DNA of 64,000 bases. Origin: Pseudomonas sp. PDM05. GTDB taxonomy: Bacteria; Pseudomonadota; Gammaproteobacteria; Pseudomonadales; Pseudomonadaceae. Shown here piece after piece: positions 35,837 through 44,240 of this stretch (position 1 is its first letter; each line of letters begins with the position of its first letter). A program made the translations under genes and the position numbers. The notes below the pieces were generated by a model. The model saw only the letters and a program-made list of their open reading frames with translations. It searched no databases and was not told the origin of the DNA. The stretch is taken from contig NZ_JACVAC010000001.1 of NCBI RefSeq assembly GCF_014851685.1, forward strand, positions 62,001-126,000, given 5' to 3'.

Positions 35837-36340
35837 ATGCGTATACGCCTGTCAGCTTCATTGCTCAGCTCACTTGCAATGAGCTCTGCGCTCGCCGTTG
35901 CAGCCCCGGGTCAAGTTGTGCAGCGCAACGACGTTTCATTGGCAATGGCCAATGATTTGCTAACTACCGCGCTGGCAGCGTGTCACGCCGAAGGCCGCAC
36001 AGGTGTTGCTGCAATTGTCGACAGTGGCGCAAATCTAGTCGCCTTGCAGCGCGACGATAACGTGGGCCCACACAATACATTAGCCGCCCAACGCAAAGCC
36101 TATACCGCCCTATCGACCAAGACGCCTACACGACTGTTGGCAGAGCGTGCTCGCAGTACCCCCGATGCGGAAAACCTCAACACCCTGCATGAGCTATTGC
36201 TGCTAGGCGGCGGCGTGCCGTTGATGTTTGAAGGGCAAGTCATTGGCGCGATCGGAGTGGCCGGTGCCGGCGGAGCAGCAAACGATGAAGGTTGCGCATT
36301 GGCCGCTATCAACAAAATTTTACCTACCGTCAAAAACTAA
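35837..36340 (+). CDS. GlcG/HbpS-like heme-binding-family protein, exported
   Basis: A 167-residue protein with a signal peptide (MRIRLSASLLSSLAMSSALAVA, cleavage near VAA/P) and a GlcG/HbpS domain: VAAIVDSGANLVALQRDDN, then NLNTLHELLLLGGGVPL and VIGAIGVAGAGGAANDE. Family members bind heme or related cofactors and some are extracellular oxidant sensors. The ATG at 35837 follows AAGGAAAAAAGC. Ten bases separate it from the HIUase-like gene, so they are co-transcribed. A sensing or heme-buffering function next to the two-component system is inferred. Confidence 0.82.
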   Translation: MRIRLSASLLSSLAMSSALAVAAPGQVVQRNDVSLAMANDLLTTALAACHAEGRTGVAAIVDSGANLVALQRDDNVGPHNTLAAQRKAYTALSTKTPTRLLAERARSTPDAENLNTLHELLLLGGGVPLMFEGQVIGAIGVAGAGGAANDEGCALAAINKILPTVKN

Positions 36341-36350
36341 GGACATCATC

Positions 36351-36761
36351 ATGACTGGATTGAAAACAATCTTCGCTGGCGTTGTATTGAGTGTCGCATC
36401 GTCACTGGCATCAGCGGCAGGAAACCCGCTGAGCGTGCATGTCCTCAACTTACAAGATGGCCTGCCCTCCCCTGGTATCAATGTCACATTGGAAAAACAA
36501 GACGGTAAGCACTGGGACATGCTCAACAGCGCTTCGACAAATGAACAAGGTCGTATTCCCGGGCTATACCCCGAAGGTCAGGCTCTGGAGAAAGGCATCT
36601 ACCGTGTAACCTTCAAGACAGGCGAGTGGTTCAAAGCGCATAAGATTCCAAGTTTCTTCCCTGAGGTACCGGTAATCTTTGAGGTAGACGGTGCCGTTGC
36701 GCACTACCACATTCCATTACTGCTCAGCCCCTATGGTTTCTCTACCTATAGAGGTAACTGA
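36351..36761 (+). CDS. hiuH: periplasmic transthyretin-like 5-hydroxyisourate hydrolase
   Basis: A 136-residue protein with a signal peptide (cleavage near ASA/A) and a transthyretin-like domain. Catalytic residues of HIU hydrolase are present: His in LSVHVLNLQDG, Arg in NEQGRIPGLYP, His in AHYHIPLLLSPYG, and the C-terminal YRG motif, although the final serine of YRGS is Asn. The enzyme hydrolyses 5-hydroxyisourate from urate oxidation. Periplasmic versions such as E. coli HiuH/YedX are induced by HprRS, matching the neighbours here. No other urate genes are visible. Confidence 0.82.
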   Translation: MTGLKTIFAGVVLSVASSLASAAGNPLSVHVLNLQDGLPSPGINVTLEKQDGKHWDMLNSASTNEQGRIPGLYPEGQALEKGIYRVTFKTGEWFKAHKIPSFFPEVPVIFEVDGAVAHYHIPLLLSPYGFSTYRGN

Positions 36762-36789
36762 GCCTCTAACGGGGGCAGTCCAATGAGCT

Positions 36790-36821
36790 TGCAAGGTGTC
36801 TAGAGAATCCGGGGCGGTTCA
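36790..36821. repeat. possible IS terminal-repeat remnant, copy 2
   Basis: A diverged copy of the 32-base string at 21537-21568 (27 of 32 identical), here overlapping the stop codon region of the P450 gene. The reverse reading begins TGAACCGCCCCGGATTCTCT, which resembles IS3-family ends. It may be a scar of a lost element. Confidence 0.4.
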
Positions 36822-37979
36822 TTGCTGAGTTTCCCGATCACGATAAAAATGAGGTATACGACCATTAAGGGAGGGCAAATAACTCCACCGATAAGGACGC
36901 GCAGAGGAGGCTGGTTGTCGATGCAGCCATGCCAAAATCGCCTCAGCGGCGATAGTCAATGCAAGTTGCTGGCCTGGACATTCATGTCGTCCTGATCCGA
37001 AGCTGAAGGTTCGTCGTTGCGTTCGTTTGACCAAGAGTCTATCGGGGTCTGGGTTCGCGTAGGGATCCCTATTGGCTGAAGCGAGTAACACTAGAACGGT
37101 ATCGCCCGCCTCCAAGACGCTGCCCCCGATAGTGCATCGCTTAGCAACGAATCGCCGGGTGTTTTGCACGGGCGAGTCGTAGCGCGCTACCTCTTCCACC
37201 AAGTCTGCAACGAGCATCTGCGTAGGTAGCATGTCTTTAATCAGATCAGGGTTACGATGGAGCGCTACAAGGGTATTGCCGATCAGGCCTGCGGTGGCTT
37301 CGCAGGTCTGTGACAACAGGCCGATCAGGTTAGCGATCAATTCATCATGATCTCTCCAGGCGGTGGCTTCGCATCCACTCCAGATATGGCTCAAGAAGCG
37401 GCTACTTTCATCGTCGTTGCTCAGCAGCGCGCTGACTAATTGACTAAGTCGGGTGGCCCCGGAATCAGCTTCACCGAGTTGAATTTCGTCGCTTAACGGC
37501 GACAGGCAGGCGACAAAATCCCGCGTCAGCCTCGCTACTTCCTGTAGCCGGCTGGATGGAAAGCCTATCAAAGCGGCAATAACGGAAACCGGTAACGTGA
37601 ACATCAACTCATCTGGGTTTTCGACCGGGTTATCGAGGGTCTCGACCACACGTGACACGATGTCTGCGATGCTATCTGTTTGGACAGAGGCCAAGGCAGG
37701 TTCGATAACCATCCTGGGGCACAGGTGCTGTGGGCCTTCGTTCATGCGCATCAAACGACCGAAAATCATTCCTGCCACGCCTTGCGCAATGGCAGGAGGT
37801 ATCGGCTCGTTTAGCGGACGCACCCGACAGTCTGGATGCCCCAGAATGGCTTCGACAGCTTCGGCACTACTTGCAATCCATAAACGAAGATCTGCATCGA
37901 ATAGCAGACCGTTTTGTCGCCTGAGACCTGAGTAATAAACGTAGGGATCAGTATGGGTAGCGGCTTCAAAAGGCGTCAT
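36819..37979 (-). CDS. bacterial cytochrome P450
   Basis: A 386-residue soluble P450. The heme-binding loop FSFGSGRHECPGQ contains the ligand cysteine, the K-helix has EEVARYDSP with the ExxR motif, and the I-helix has TAGLIGNT. Length is normal for class I bacterial P450s. I prefer the ATG at 37979, preceded by AGGA with eight-base spacing; a GTG six codons earlier has no ribosome-binding site. No ferredoxin gene is adjacent, so the redox partner lies elsewhere. It is divergent from an ArsR-type regulator that probably controls it. The substrate is unknown. Confidence 0.9.
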   Translation of the reverse strand: MTPFEAATHTDPYVYYSGLRRQNGLLFDADLRLWIASSAEAVEAILGHPDCRVRPLNEPIPPAIAQGVAGMIFGRLMRMNEGPQHLCPRMVIEPALASVQTDSIADIVSRVVETLDNPVENPDELMFTLPVSVIAALIGFPSSRLQEVARLTRDFVACLSPLSDEIQLGEADSGATRLSQLVSALLSNDDESSRFLSHIWSGCEATAWRDHDELIANLIGLLSQTCEATAGLIGNTLVALHRNPDLIKDMLPTQMLVADLVEEVARYDSPVQNTRRFVAKRCTIGGSVLEAGDTVLVLLASANRDPYANPDPDRLLVKRTQRRTFSFGSGRHECPGQQLALTIAAEAILAWLHRQPASSARPYRWSYLPSLNGRIPHFYRDRETQQ

Positions 37980-38053
37980 TGCGTAAGTCCTGTTCACAAA
38001 GAACGGCTACTATCGAGCATCCCTCATGGTGACGATTCGCTCAGGAACGAAAT

Positions 38054-38821
38054 ATGGACGCTCGAAGCAATGACACCGCGATTTCTCGGGTAGCCGGCGC
38101 TATTGCCGAACCAGCGAGGACGAAAATGCTGTGTTCGCTGATGGACGGCCACGCCCGTACCAGCACCGAAATGGCCGTCATCGCCGACGTCAGTGCGTCC
38201 ACGGCGAGCGCGCATTTGGCAAGACTAAAAGAGGACGGGTTGGTAAAGTTGCACACGCAAGGCAGGCATCGTTACTACAGTCTGGCTGACGCGCAAGTGG
38301 CCCAGGCTATTGAGGCCCTCATGGTGATCAGCCAAAACGCAGCTACACGATATGTGTCCACGACCCCAACCCGATTGCAGTTCGCGCGTACCTGTTATGA
38401 CCACATGGCAGGAACACTGGCTGTACAACTGCACGATCATTTCATGGAGTCAGGCTGGTTGACCGTGCCAGTTTCCGGGGAGCTGTATCAGCTTACGATG
38501 AGCGGCGAAAAAGCCATGACCGGGCTCGGTATCGAGATAGAAAAGGTAAGGGCACAGCGGCGTCGTTTCGCGTGCTCCTGCTTGGACTGGAGCATGCGGC
38601 GCCCTCATCTTGCCGGAGCACTCGGAGCGGCTTTTCTACAGACGGTCATAAGCCGCAAGTGGGTTATCCAAGACCTTGATAGCCGGGCACTCGCATTGAC
38701 ATCCAAGGGACGAAAGGAGCTGTCTGGCCTATTCGGGATCATTTTGGAAAACAATGAGAGGGAGAGATCAGTCGCGCGGAATGCGACACCACCCGCCGAA
38801 CCGGCTCTGCCGGGAGGATAA
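38054..38821 (+). CDS. ArsR-family transcriptional regulator
   Basis: A 255-residue regulator. The N-terminal winged helix-turn-helix is clear (LCSLMDGHARTSTEMAVIADVSASTASAHLARLKEDGLV over two helices). The longer C-terminal domain, including CSCLDWSMRRPHLAGALGAAF, is typical of the larger ArsR proteins that respond to organic ligands rather than metals. AGGAACGAAAT precedes the ATG. It is divergent from the P450 gene with a 74-base gap, suggesting it represses that gene and itself. Confidence 0.85.
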   Translation: MDARSNDTAISRVAGAIAEPARTKMLCSLMDGHARTSTEMAVIADVSASTASAHLARLKEDGLVKLHTQGRHRYYSLADAQVAQAIEALMVISQNAATRYVSTTPTRLQFARTCYDHMAGTLAVQLHDHFMESGWLTVPVSGELYQLTMSGEKAMTGLGIEIEKVRAQRRRFACSCLDWSMRRPHLAGALGAAFLQTVISRKWVIQDLDSRALALTSKGRKELSGLFGIILENNERERSVARNATPPAEPALPGG

Positions 38822-38963
38822 TTACTTATTCCTTCAACTAAGCATCTATCAAGAAGCAGGCATTGCTTCGCGTGCCATATCGAAAATCAAGGTGTATTGG
38901 CGGGACGCTTACCTTTTTCTGGATTTAAGCACCACCGGAGCTTCAACATCGAAGGATAGGGAT

Positions 38964-39503
38964 ATGAATCACATCTACAAAACGTTTCTACTACCTACGG
39001 GTATCGGTATTGCGGTGTTGTGCTCGATGAATGTCGAAGCTATAACGCGGGAAGAAATGCTCAAGCTCAATGCCGCATACCCGCCCGGTAGTGTTATTAG
39101 CTGTGAGACGCGGCTTGAAGGAAACGGGAAAAATTTATTGCCAACGCTCCTGAAAACTCGCGCGCACATCAAAGAAAGATCGGGGAACCTGACCCGTACT
39201 GATGTGAGCGTAACGTTTGTCCCGCAGGGATCATCAACCACCACAATGACCGTGAATTACCAGTCGCGAGCAACCATGGAAGATGACGGTGAGTTAGTTG
39301 ATATTGACCCAGATAGCCTAACTGTCTCATTCAGCCCTTCAAATCCAGCCAGCGAGTCCATTGTGGCGAACAAAATGCGCAGTACTCTCCCCCCTACTGG
39401 AAGCGATCTAAGGCTATACAAGACGGTAACAATCACCGATTTCCCTTCCTTCATAATCACTCCCCAAGATCAGCCTCCGATCTACTGTTTTAAGGAAGAA
39501 TAA
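38964..39503 (+). CDS. hypothetical secreted protein
   Basis: A 179-residue protein with a signal peptide (MNHIYKTFLLPTGIGIAVL, cleavage near VEA/I). The mature part is predicted beta-rich and has one cysteine near the start (SCETRL) and one close to the C-terminus (YCFKEE), possibly a disulfide. AAGGATAGGGAT precedes the ATG. A larger overlapping frame upstream is not used. No family is recognised. GC content is lower than in the genes to its left. The following 39504-39788 holds nothing I can support. Confidence 0.6.
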   Translation: MNHIYKTFLLPTGIGIAVLCSMNVEAITREEMLKLNAAYPPGSVISCETRLEGNGKNLLPTLLKTRAHIKERSGNLTRTDVSVTFVPQGSSTTTMTVNYQSRATMEDDGELVDIDPDSLTVSFSPSNPASESIVANKMRSTLPPTGSDLRLYKTVTITDFPSFIITPQDQPPIYCFKEE

Positions 39504-39788
39504 GCAGTGACACTTTGCATCATCGATGCCGTGTCAGACTTGGAATACGCTAGCCCTTGGTCGATCTGATGGAGTGGTCTGGCATTACTGAGCAGAGCGA
39601 GGCGATGACGTTGATTATTGGCGACGCGAACCTGCTGCTGGCACAGCGGACAGGAAATTACCAAGCGGGTTTACAGGAGGATCGGCGCGACCGCGAAGCC
39701 GTCAAAATAGAAAAGTTCTGGAACACGTCCACAATAGTTATGGAATACCTATGAAAAGACGCCTCCCGCTTCCCGAATGCCAGAAACA

Positions 39789-39816
39789 CGAAAGCCCCGT
39801 AAGAACGGGGCTTTCG
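39789..39816 (-). terminator. tRNA-type rho-independent terminator
   Basis: CGAAAGCCCCGT and ACGGGGCTTTCG form a perfect 12-base stem around a four-base loop. It lies 10 bases beyond the CCA end of the tRNA-Ser fragment on the reverse strand, the usual place for the terminator of that tRNA gene. Confidence 0.8.
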
Positions 39817-39825
39817 TATGAATCT

Positions 39826-39889
39826 TGGCGGGAAACCAGGGATTCGAACCCTGGGAACGCTATTAACGTTCGCCGGTTTTCAAGACCGC
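39826..39889 (-). pseudogene. 3' part of a tRNA-Ser(UGA) gene, probable attachment-site scar
   Basis: Read on the reverse strand the 64 bases contain the anticodon arm (GGTCTTGAAAACCGG, anticodon TGA), the long variable arm of tRNA-Ser (GAACGTTAATAGCGTTC), the T arm (CAGGGTTCGAATCCCTG), and the 3' acceptor half GTTTCCC, discriminator G and CCA. The 5' acceptor strand and D arm are absent: the sequence to the right does not contain the expected GGGAAAC partner. Such 3' fragments are left at one end of islands or prophages that integrate into tRNA genes. By geometry the element would extend to the right. No intact copy and no integrase are visible. Confidence 0.8.
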
Positions 39890-40085
39890 TATGCGAATTC
39901 ACACGGGCTGATGCCCTGAAAGCCGTCGGCGTTCCATTACTCATGGAAAGCGGTCAGGCTACAGACCGCATTCTGCAGGGGGTACGTTTTGAGTTTGGGA
40001 ACCGTGTTTGCCCTCCTAGGCATCCTGTCGAATGAAAGCAAGCCACAGAATTGCCAAAGATTTACGAAATACATCGTGAATGCTT

Positions 40086-40277
40086 TCGGCCGACCCTGTT
40101 GAAAAAGTTAGCGTGCCCAAAACGCTGGAATATTGATGGATGAAAACATCTCGCTTGCACGCTCCTTCGTGAAATCAGACTCCTGAACCTACTACGCAAA
40201 ACTCAGATTTAAATCTCAGGCGCGTACTTTTCTCGCGCAGAATTCGAAGCCGACTGTTTTCAATAGAATCGGCCGAG
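40086..40277. mobile_element. degenerate MITE-like element
   Basis: Imperfect terminal inverted repeats of about 27 bases bound a 192-base segment: left TCGGCCGACCCTGTTGAAAA, right (reverse complement) TCGGCCGATTCTATTGAAAA. The pattern GGCCGATTCTGTTGAAAAAG occurs as a dispersed element end in Pseudomonas. The interior has no coding capacity. It is probably an old non-autonomous element. Confidence 0.55.
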
Positions 40278-40286
40278 AGCTGACGC

Positions 40287-40505
40287 TCAGTGAAAATGGA
40301 AAAGCTTTGGTATCAGGGCGGAGGCCTTCTCTCTGTCGGCCTCGTATAGGCCGCACAATGAAGCTTGGTCGGTGAGATTGTGCAAGTTGAAATGGTTATA
40401 GAGCGCTTGGCCTAATTTCTGACGCGTAAAGCTCCCTATGGCCCACCGCCGGGTAAACCCCTCATAAGCGGCGCGTCCGATCTGCAGCGAGAAATTGCTT
40501 TCCAT
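40287..40505 (-). CDS. small hypothetical protein
   Basis: A 72-residue frame with ATG start. The sequence looks protein-like (IGRAAYEGFTRRWAIGSFTR, then QKLGQALYNHFNLHNL) and is helical, but I recognise no family. The ribosome-binding site is weak. It lies between the MITE-like element and a stem-loop in the accessory segment. Confidence 0.45.
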   Translation of the reverse strand: MESNFSLQIGRAAYEGFTRRWAIGSFTRQKLGQALYNHFNLHNLTDQASLCGLYEADREKASALIPKLFHFH

Positions 40506-40567
40506 CTTCAGGCAACCACCGTAAAGGGGCTTAAGCGTAAAAACGGTCTGTCAATCCTTCAAACTCG

Positions 40568-40613
40568 ACGTTTTCACACAGACAGGCGCCTCTCGCCGAC
40601 GCTGTGTAAAAAC
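40568..40613. repeat. inverted repeat (13-bp arms)
   Basis: CGTTTTCACACAG and CTGTGTAAAAACG are reverse complements with one mismatch, separated by 20 bases. It lies in the 437-base non-coding stretch before the SIR2-STAND gene. It may be a transposon-end remnant. Nothing else in 40506-40942 is recognisable. Confidence 0.5.
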
Positions 40614-40942
40614 GTTTTCGAACGCGACAGGTACTAAGAACCGCACTGAAAATCGCGCATTCGCGCGAAATCTACACCTGTTGACATGCCGATAAAATCC
40701 AGATCTGAGGTAGACGAACGCACTTCAATTTTGACGAAGCTTTTTCACACACTCGGGGCCAGAAGCGGACACTCCAAATCGTCTATATGATCAGGGGATT
40801 TCATAACAACACTTCGTACCTATCTCCAGATCAGGTAATCTTCGACACGACGTTGCATTGAGCGAACCTGATAGCCTTCCACTATTTAAAGCAAGTAGTC
40901 AATTACCAAAAACTACCGCCATTGCTAAAAAGGACTTGCGAT

Positions 40943-43417
40943 TTGAATAAAGATTTGCGTAATGCTATTGAAAAAGGCGAACTTATACTCTTTTTGGGGG
41001 CTGGAGCCTCCAGGGACTGCGTAAGTAGAAGCGGCGAAAAAGTCCTTGATGGTTGGGGCCTCGCAAAAAATTTGGCCGAATTTGCGGGTTATGAATATTC
41101 TGACGACCCCCTTGACGAAGTATACGCGGCAGTGCGCGCCAAGGAAGCCTCTAGACTAGATCCCCATCTGGAGTCGCTTTTTCGAGACGTCCAACCTTCT
41201 CCAGAATATTTGGAACTCACCTCATTCGCATGGCGTCGCATATATACACTTAATATTGACGATGCGCTGGAAACATCCATCCGACAAAACTCGGTCCAAA
41301 ATCTTAGGGTGCGTCTAGCAACAGACCCGCTGGAAGATCAAGATAACTTCTTTAAAGTTATAGACTTAATTAAGTTAAATGGTAGTGTGGACCGTATTCC
41401 TGCGGGTATCATTTTTTCGGCGAGCGATTACGCAAAAGCAACATCTAAATCTTTACCTTGGTACGAGCAATGTGGTTCTGATTTCGTAAGAGCCCCCGTT
41501 TTATTCATTGGCACCAAACTCAACGAGCCGTTATTAAAATTTCATATCGAGAGATACAAATCAATTAGCGGCCGCTTTCCGGGTAGAAGCTTCGTCATAA
41601 CGCCAAATGCAACCGAATTTCAAAAAGCATCGCTAGCCGATTATAATATTGAACATATCAGCGGAACGCTTTCGGATTTTGTTAAATGGCTGAAAATCGA
41701 GTTCCCCATACCCCTATCACCATTAAACTTGTCTCTTAAAAGCCTGCCTCACCTGGTAGAACTTTTGAAGTCTACTGACAGTAGGCGTTACATTTCATTG
41801 TTCGACCATGTAATACCTGTCAAAAAGAATATAACATCCAATTACAAAACCAATGACACGAAAGCCGAAGCCGCCATCTCAAATTTTTATAAAGGTTTCA
41901 AACCTTCGTGGTCGGATATTGTCGATGAAGTGCCCGCAATATTGGACATATTCAAAGAGTCAGATGTCAGATTGCGATCCGAACACAAGAACAACAAACT
42001 CCTGCCGCTAATCGGCCCCGCAGGTTCGGGAAAAACGACTCTTCTAATGCAGCTTTGCTTTAACATCTCTCTTACTTCGGATTGGGATGTGTACTTCATA
42101 GAGCAGCCCATTAGCCACCTTGCAGAGACTTTGGAGGCAATCGAAAACGCCTCATCGGCAAATAACGTCCTTGTTGCATTTGATAATCTCGATTTCTTTG
42201 CGGAGGATCTTAAAGAAATTTTTGCGTCAAAACGCCTTCAGAAAACCATGTTGTTGGGAGCTGAACGTGAAAATATTTGGAAGAAGAAAACGGTTAACAA
42301 GCTCCAGGATAATAGTCTGCGACCTGTGCTTGTAGACAAATTTACTGATACAGACGCTGCAAAGATATTAGAAAAGCTGGAACGGTATGGCTCATGGACA
42401 CGACTTGGTCAACTGCACCCGAAAAAGCGCGTGGCTGAGTTGGTAGACAGAGCACAGAAACAACTTTTGATTGCACTTCTGGAGGCCACATTCGGCCTAG
42501 GCTACGGGGAAATAATCGCGAGTGAATTCTCAAGCCTAACAAGCGATGAAGAAAAGCTATGCTTTCTGGTGGTTGGATTGATTACTGACCGAAAACAAGA
42601 TGCCCCCTCGCCACTAGTTGACAGGGCATTAGCGACTATCGGAATTACTACACCAGCCAATATCTTTTCTACAAGTTTAGCGGGAATCGTCGTCGAGAGA
42701 TCGGGAAAGCTTTCCGTCCGTCACCCCGTGTACGTTCGCTATGTACTAGACCATTTAGTCGATCCAACGCTAACAGTGAAAGCCCTATCCGCTTTGCTAG
42801 AGGCGTTTGCACAATATGACTCACCAGTTATCAAACATGTAGATAAGCTTCAGGCCATTATTTACAAAGCATTAATCAACCACTCTTTCTTGCGTGAGGT
42901 TCTGAAAGGGCACAAAAGCCTGGTTACTTCGCTTTATAGGTCTTTAGAGAAAAAATTTGAGCAAGATGGACTATTTTGGCTGCAATACGGTCTCTCAATG
43001 AGAGACTTTAGCGAGCACTCAGAATCTCTCGAGAAGCTGAGGATTGCGACTCAAGCTTACCCAATGCCACATACGTTGCATGCTTTAGCGCAGCAACTCC
43101 TTATTGTGGCACAGCGCCTTGAAGACAAACAAACTGCACTCACCTTTGCGGAGGAAGCGAAAACCATTCTTGAGAATCTTGACGGCACGCTTGAAAGTGA
43201 TGACACTTTCCCGGTAGTTACCCTCAGCGAAGGCTATACAAATGTGCTTAGAAAACACGAGACTGAAGCAGTGGCCCGTAATCAAGCTCGTATATTCTCT
43301 GAGCGGCTCAAGGGCAGAAAAGACTCTCTTAATGAGGATCAACGTCTAGCTAGAGCATACGAAAAAATGTTCAGATACTCTGCAACGGGCACTTGGATTG
43401 ACAATGATGAGTTTTAA
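40943..43417 (+). CDS. SIR2-STAND NTPase, Avs5-like anti-phage candidate
   Basis: An 824-residue protein from a TTG start with AAAGGA eight bases upstream; another TTG seven codons earlier is less well placed. Residues about 10-260 are a SIR2-like domain: GAGAS at 19-23 and the NAD-site asparagine in TLNIDD at 104. The usual catalytic histidine of the LHGS motif is Asn146 (KLNGSV). A P-loop NTPase follows with Walker A GPAGSGKTT at 358-366 and Walker B VLVAFDNLDF near 410. The C-terminal 300 residues are helical and repeat-like. This SIR2-STAND layout matches type-5 AVAST (Avs5-like) defence proteins, which sense phage protein and deplete NAD. The gene is much more AT-rich than its neighbours and sits in a probable island. 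Confidence 0.75.
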   Translation: MNKDLRNAIEKGELILFLGAGASRDCVSRSGEKVLDGWGLAKNLAEFAGYEYSDDPLDEVYAAVRAKEASRLDPHLESLFRDVQPSPEYLELTSFAWRRIYTLNIDDALETSIRQNSVQNLRVRLATDPLEDQDNFFKVIDLIKLNGSVDRIPAGIIFSASDYAKATSKSLPWYEQCGSDFVRAPVLFIGTKLNEPLLKFHIERYKSISGRFPGRSFVITPNATEFQKASLADYNIEHISGTLSDFVKWLKIEFPIPLSPLNLSLKSLPHLVELLKSTDSRRYISLFDHVIPVKKNITSNYKTNDTKAEAAISNFYKGFKPSWSDIVDEVPAILDIFKESDVRLRSEHKNNKLLPLIGPAGSGKTTLLMQLCFNISLTSDWDVYFIEQPISHLAETLEAIENASSANNVLVAFDNLDFFAEDLKEIFASKRLQKTMLLGAERENIWKKKTVNKLQDNSLRPVLVDKFTDTDAAKILEKLERYGSWTRLGQLHPKKRVAELVDRAQKQLLIALLEATFGLGYGEIIASEFSSLTSDEEKLCFLVVGLITDRKQDAPSPLVDRALATIGITTPANIFSTSLAGIVVERSGKLSVRHPVYVRYVLDHLVDPTLTVKALSALLEAFAQYDSPVIKHVDKLQAIIYKALINHSFLREVLKGHKSLVTSLYRSLEKKFEQDGLFWLQYGLSMRDFSEHSESLEKLRIATQAYPMPHTLHALAQQLLIVAQRLEDKQTALTFAEEAKTILENLDGTLESDDTFPVVTLSEGYTNVLRKHETEAVARNQARIFSERLKGRKDSLNEDQRLARAYEKMFRYSATGTWIDNDEF

Positions 43418-43682
43418 ACATTACGCCATCTTTTGTCCCGTTAGCACGCATCAATGATACCAAAACTGATCAAGGTGCCTGATTAAGTATTTGTGCTTTA
43501 TCTCTTACCCTTTAGAGATCTCCCTTGTGAAAAAGTTCGGTAGTGTTCAATATAGAAGTTGATACTACCGAGCTTAATTCCAAAAACACCCGTACGTATT
43601 TTCGCTGTAGACGATGGCAATATTTCCTTGAGTATGCGCAGGATCAAATTGAGTTCCACGGCTGCATGAGCAATGATTTGTC

Positions 43683-43830
43683 CCATTTTTTGCACCGCGT
43701 TCGGTGTTCGGTGCTCGACATTCCAGAGAAACGGTCCGTCCAATTATGGACAGTATGTAACACTCTCCATAAACGCCGCTACCTCTGCTTCGAGGCATTG
43801 AGCAGCCATTCTCGTAGCAATTTCTCAAGC
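43683..43830. repeat. diverged direct repeat, copy A
   Basis: This stretch and 44241-44385 share scattered blocks in the same order: CCATTTTTGC, AACG-TCCG-CC-AT-ATGGA, TCTGC and TAGCAATTTCT, offset by about 555 bases. They flank the small gene at 43887. The rest of 43418-43886 has no supported gene. Confidence 0.35.
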
Positions 43831-43886
43831 AAGCACCAATTTACTCGGCCACTGCTATGCTTAGCCTTTTAGGCGGAATGACAAAC

Positions 43887-44099
43887 ATGGCTCGGGAATA
43901 TTCACTCTCAGATTTGCTTGAACGAATGTACGAGAATCAGCTGGCGTTGGAAGCAGCTCTGATGGAATTGACCCTCCAAAGCGAAAAGCAAGGCATGAAC
44001 GAGGTTGGTAACAACGTACGTGGCGCTCTATTCGTGATCGGCGAAAACGCTGGGCACATCAAGCAAGGCTTGGCTAAGCTACGAACTAATCAGTTCTAA
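43887..44099 (+). CDS. small hypothetical protein
   Basis: A 70-residue helical protein (MAREYSLSDLLERMYENQLA and onward) with an AGGCGG sequence about ten bases upstream of the ATG; an ATG three codons earlier is also open. The pattern looks like a genuine Pseudomonas small protein often found in accessory DNA, but no function is known. It lies between the SIR2-STAND gene and the LysR gene and is flanked by the diverged direct repeat. Confidence 0.6.
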   Translation: MAREYSLSDLLERMYENQLALEAALMELTLQSEKQGMNEVGNNVRGALFVIGENAGHIKQGLAKLRTNQF

Positions 44100-44240
44100 T
44101 AAAGCACACCCCAATTGTGTAGGGGTATGTGGGGGATTTGGGGGGGAAGGCCTGTGGTTGCTGGCTGTAATGCGTGCATACAGACGGTTGCAAAACTGCA
44201 TAATTAGCATTGAATGGCATAGATTGGCGTGCGGTTTGCC

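Noticed and set aside
39557..39754. Forward 65-codon frame before the tRNA fragment
   Set aside because: No clear ribosome-binding site, no similarity and atypical composition; cannot be supported.
39826..39889. Complete functional tRNA-Ser gene
   Set aside because: The 5' acceptor strand and D arm cannot be found to the right, so it is a fragment.
43543..43872. Forward 109-codon frame and reverse 84-codon frame after the SIR2-STAND gene
   Set aside because: They lie in the diverged repeat, lack start signals and give non-protein-like translations.
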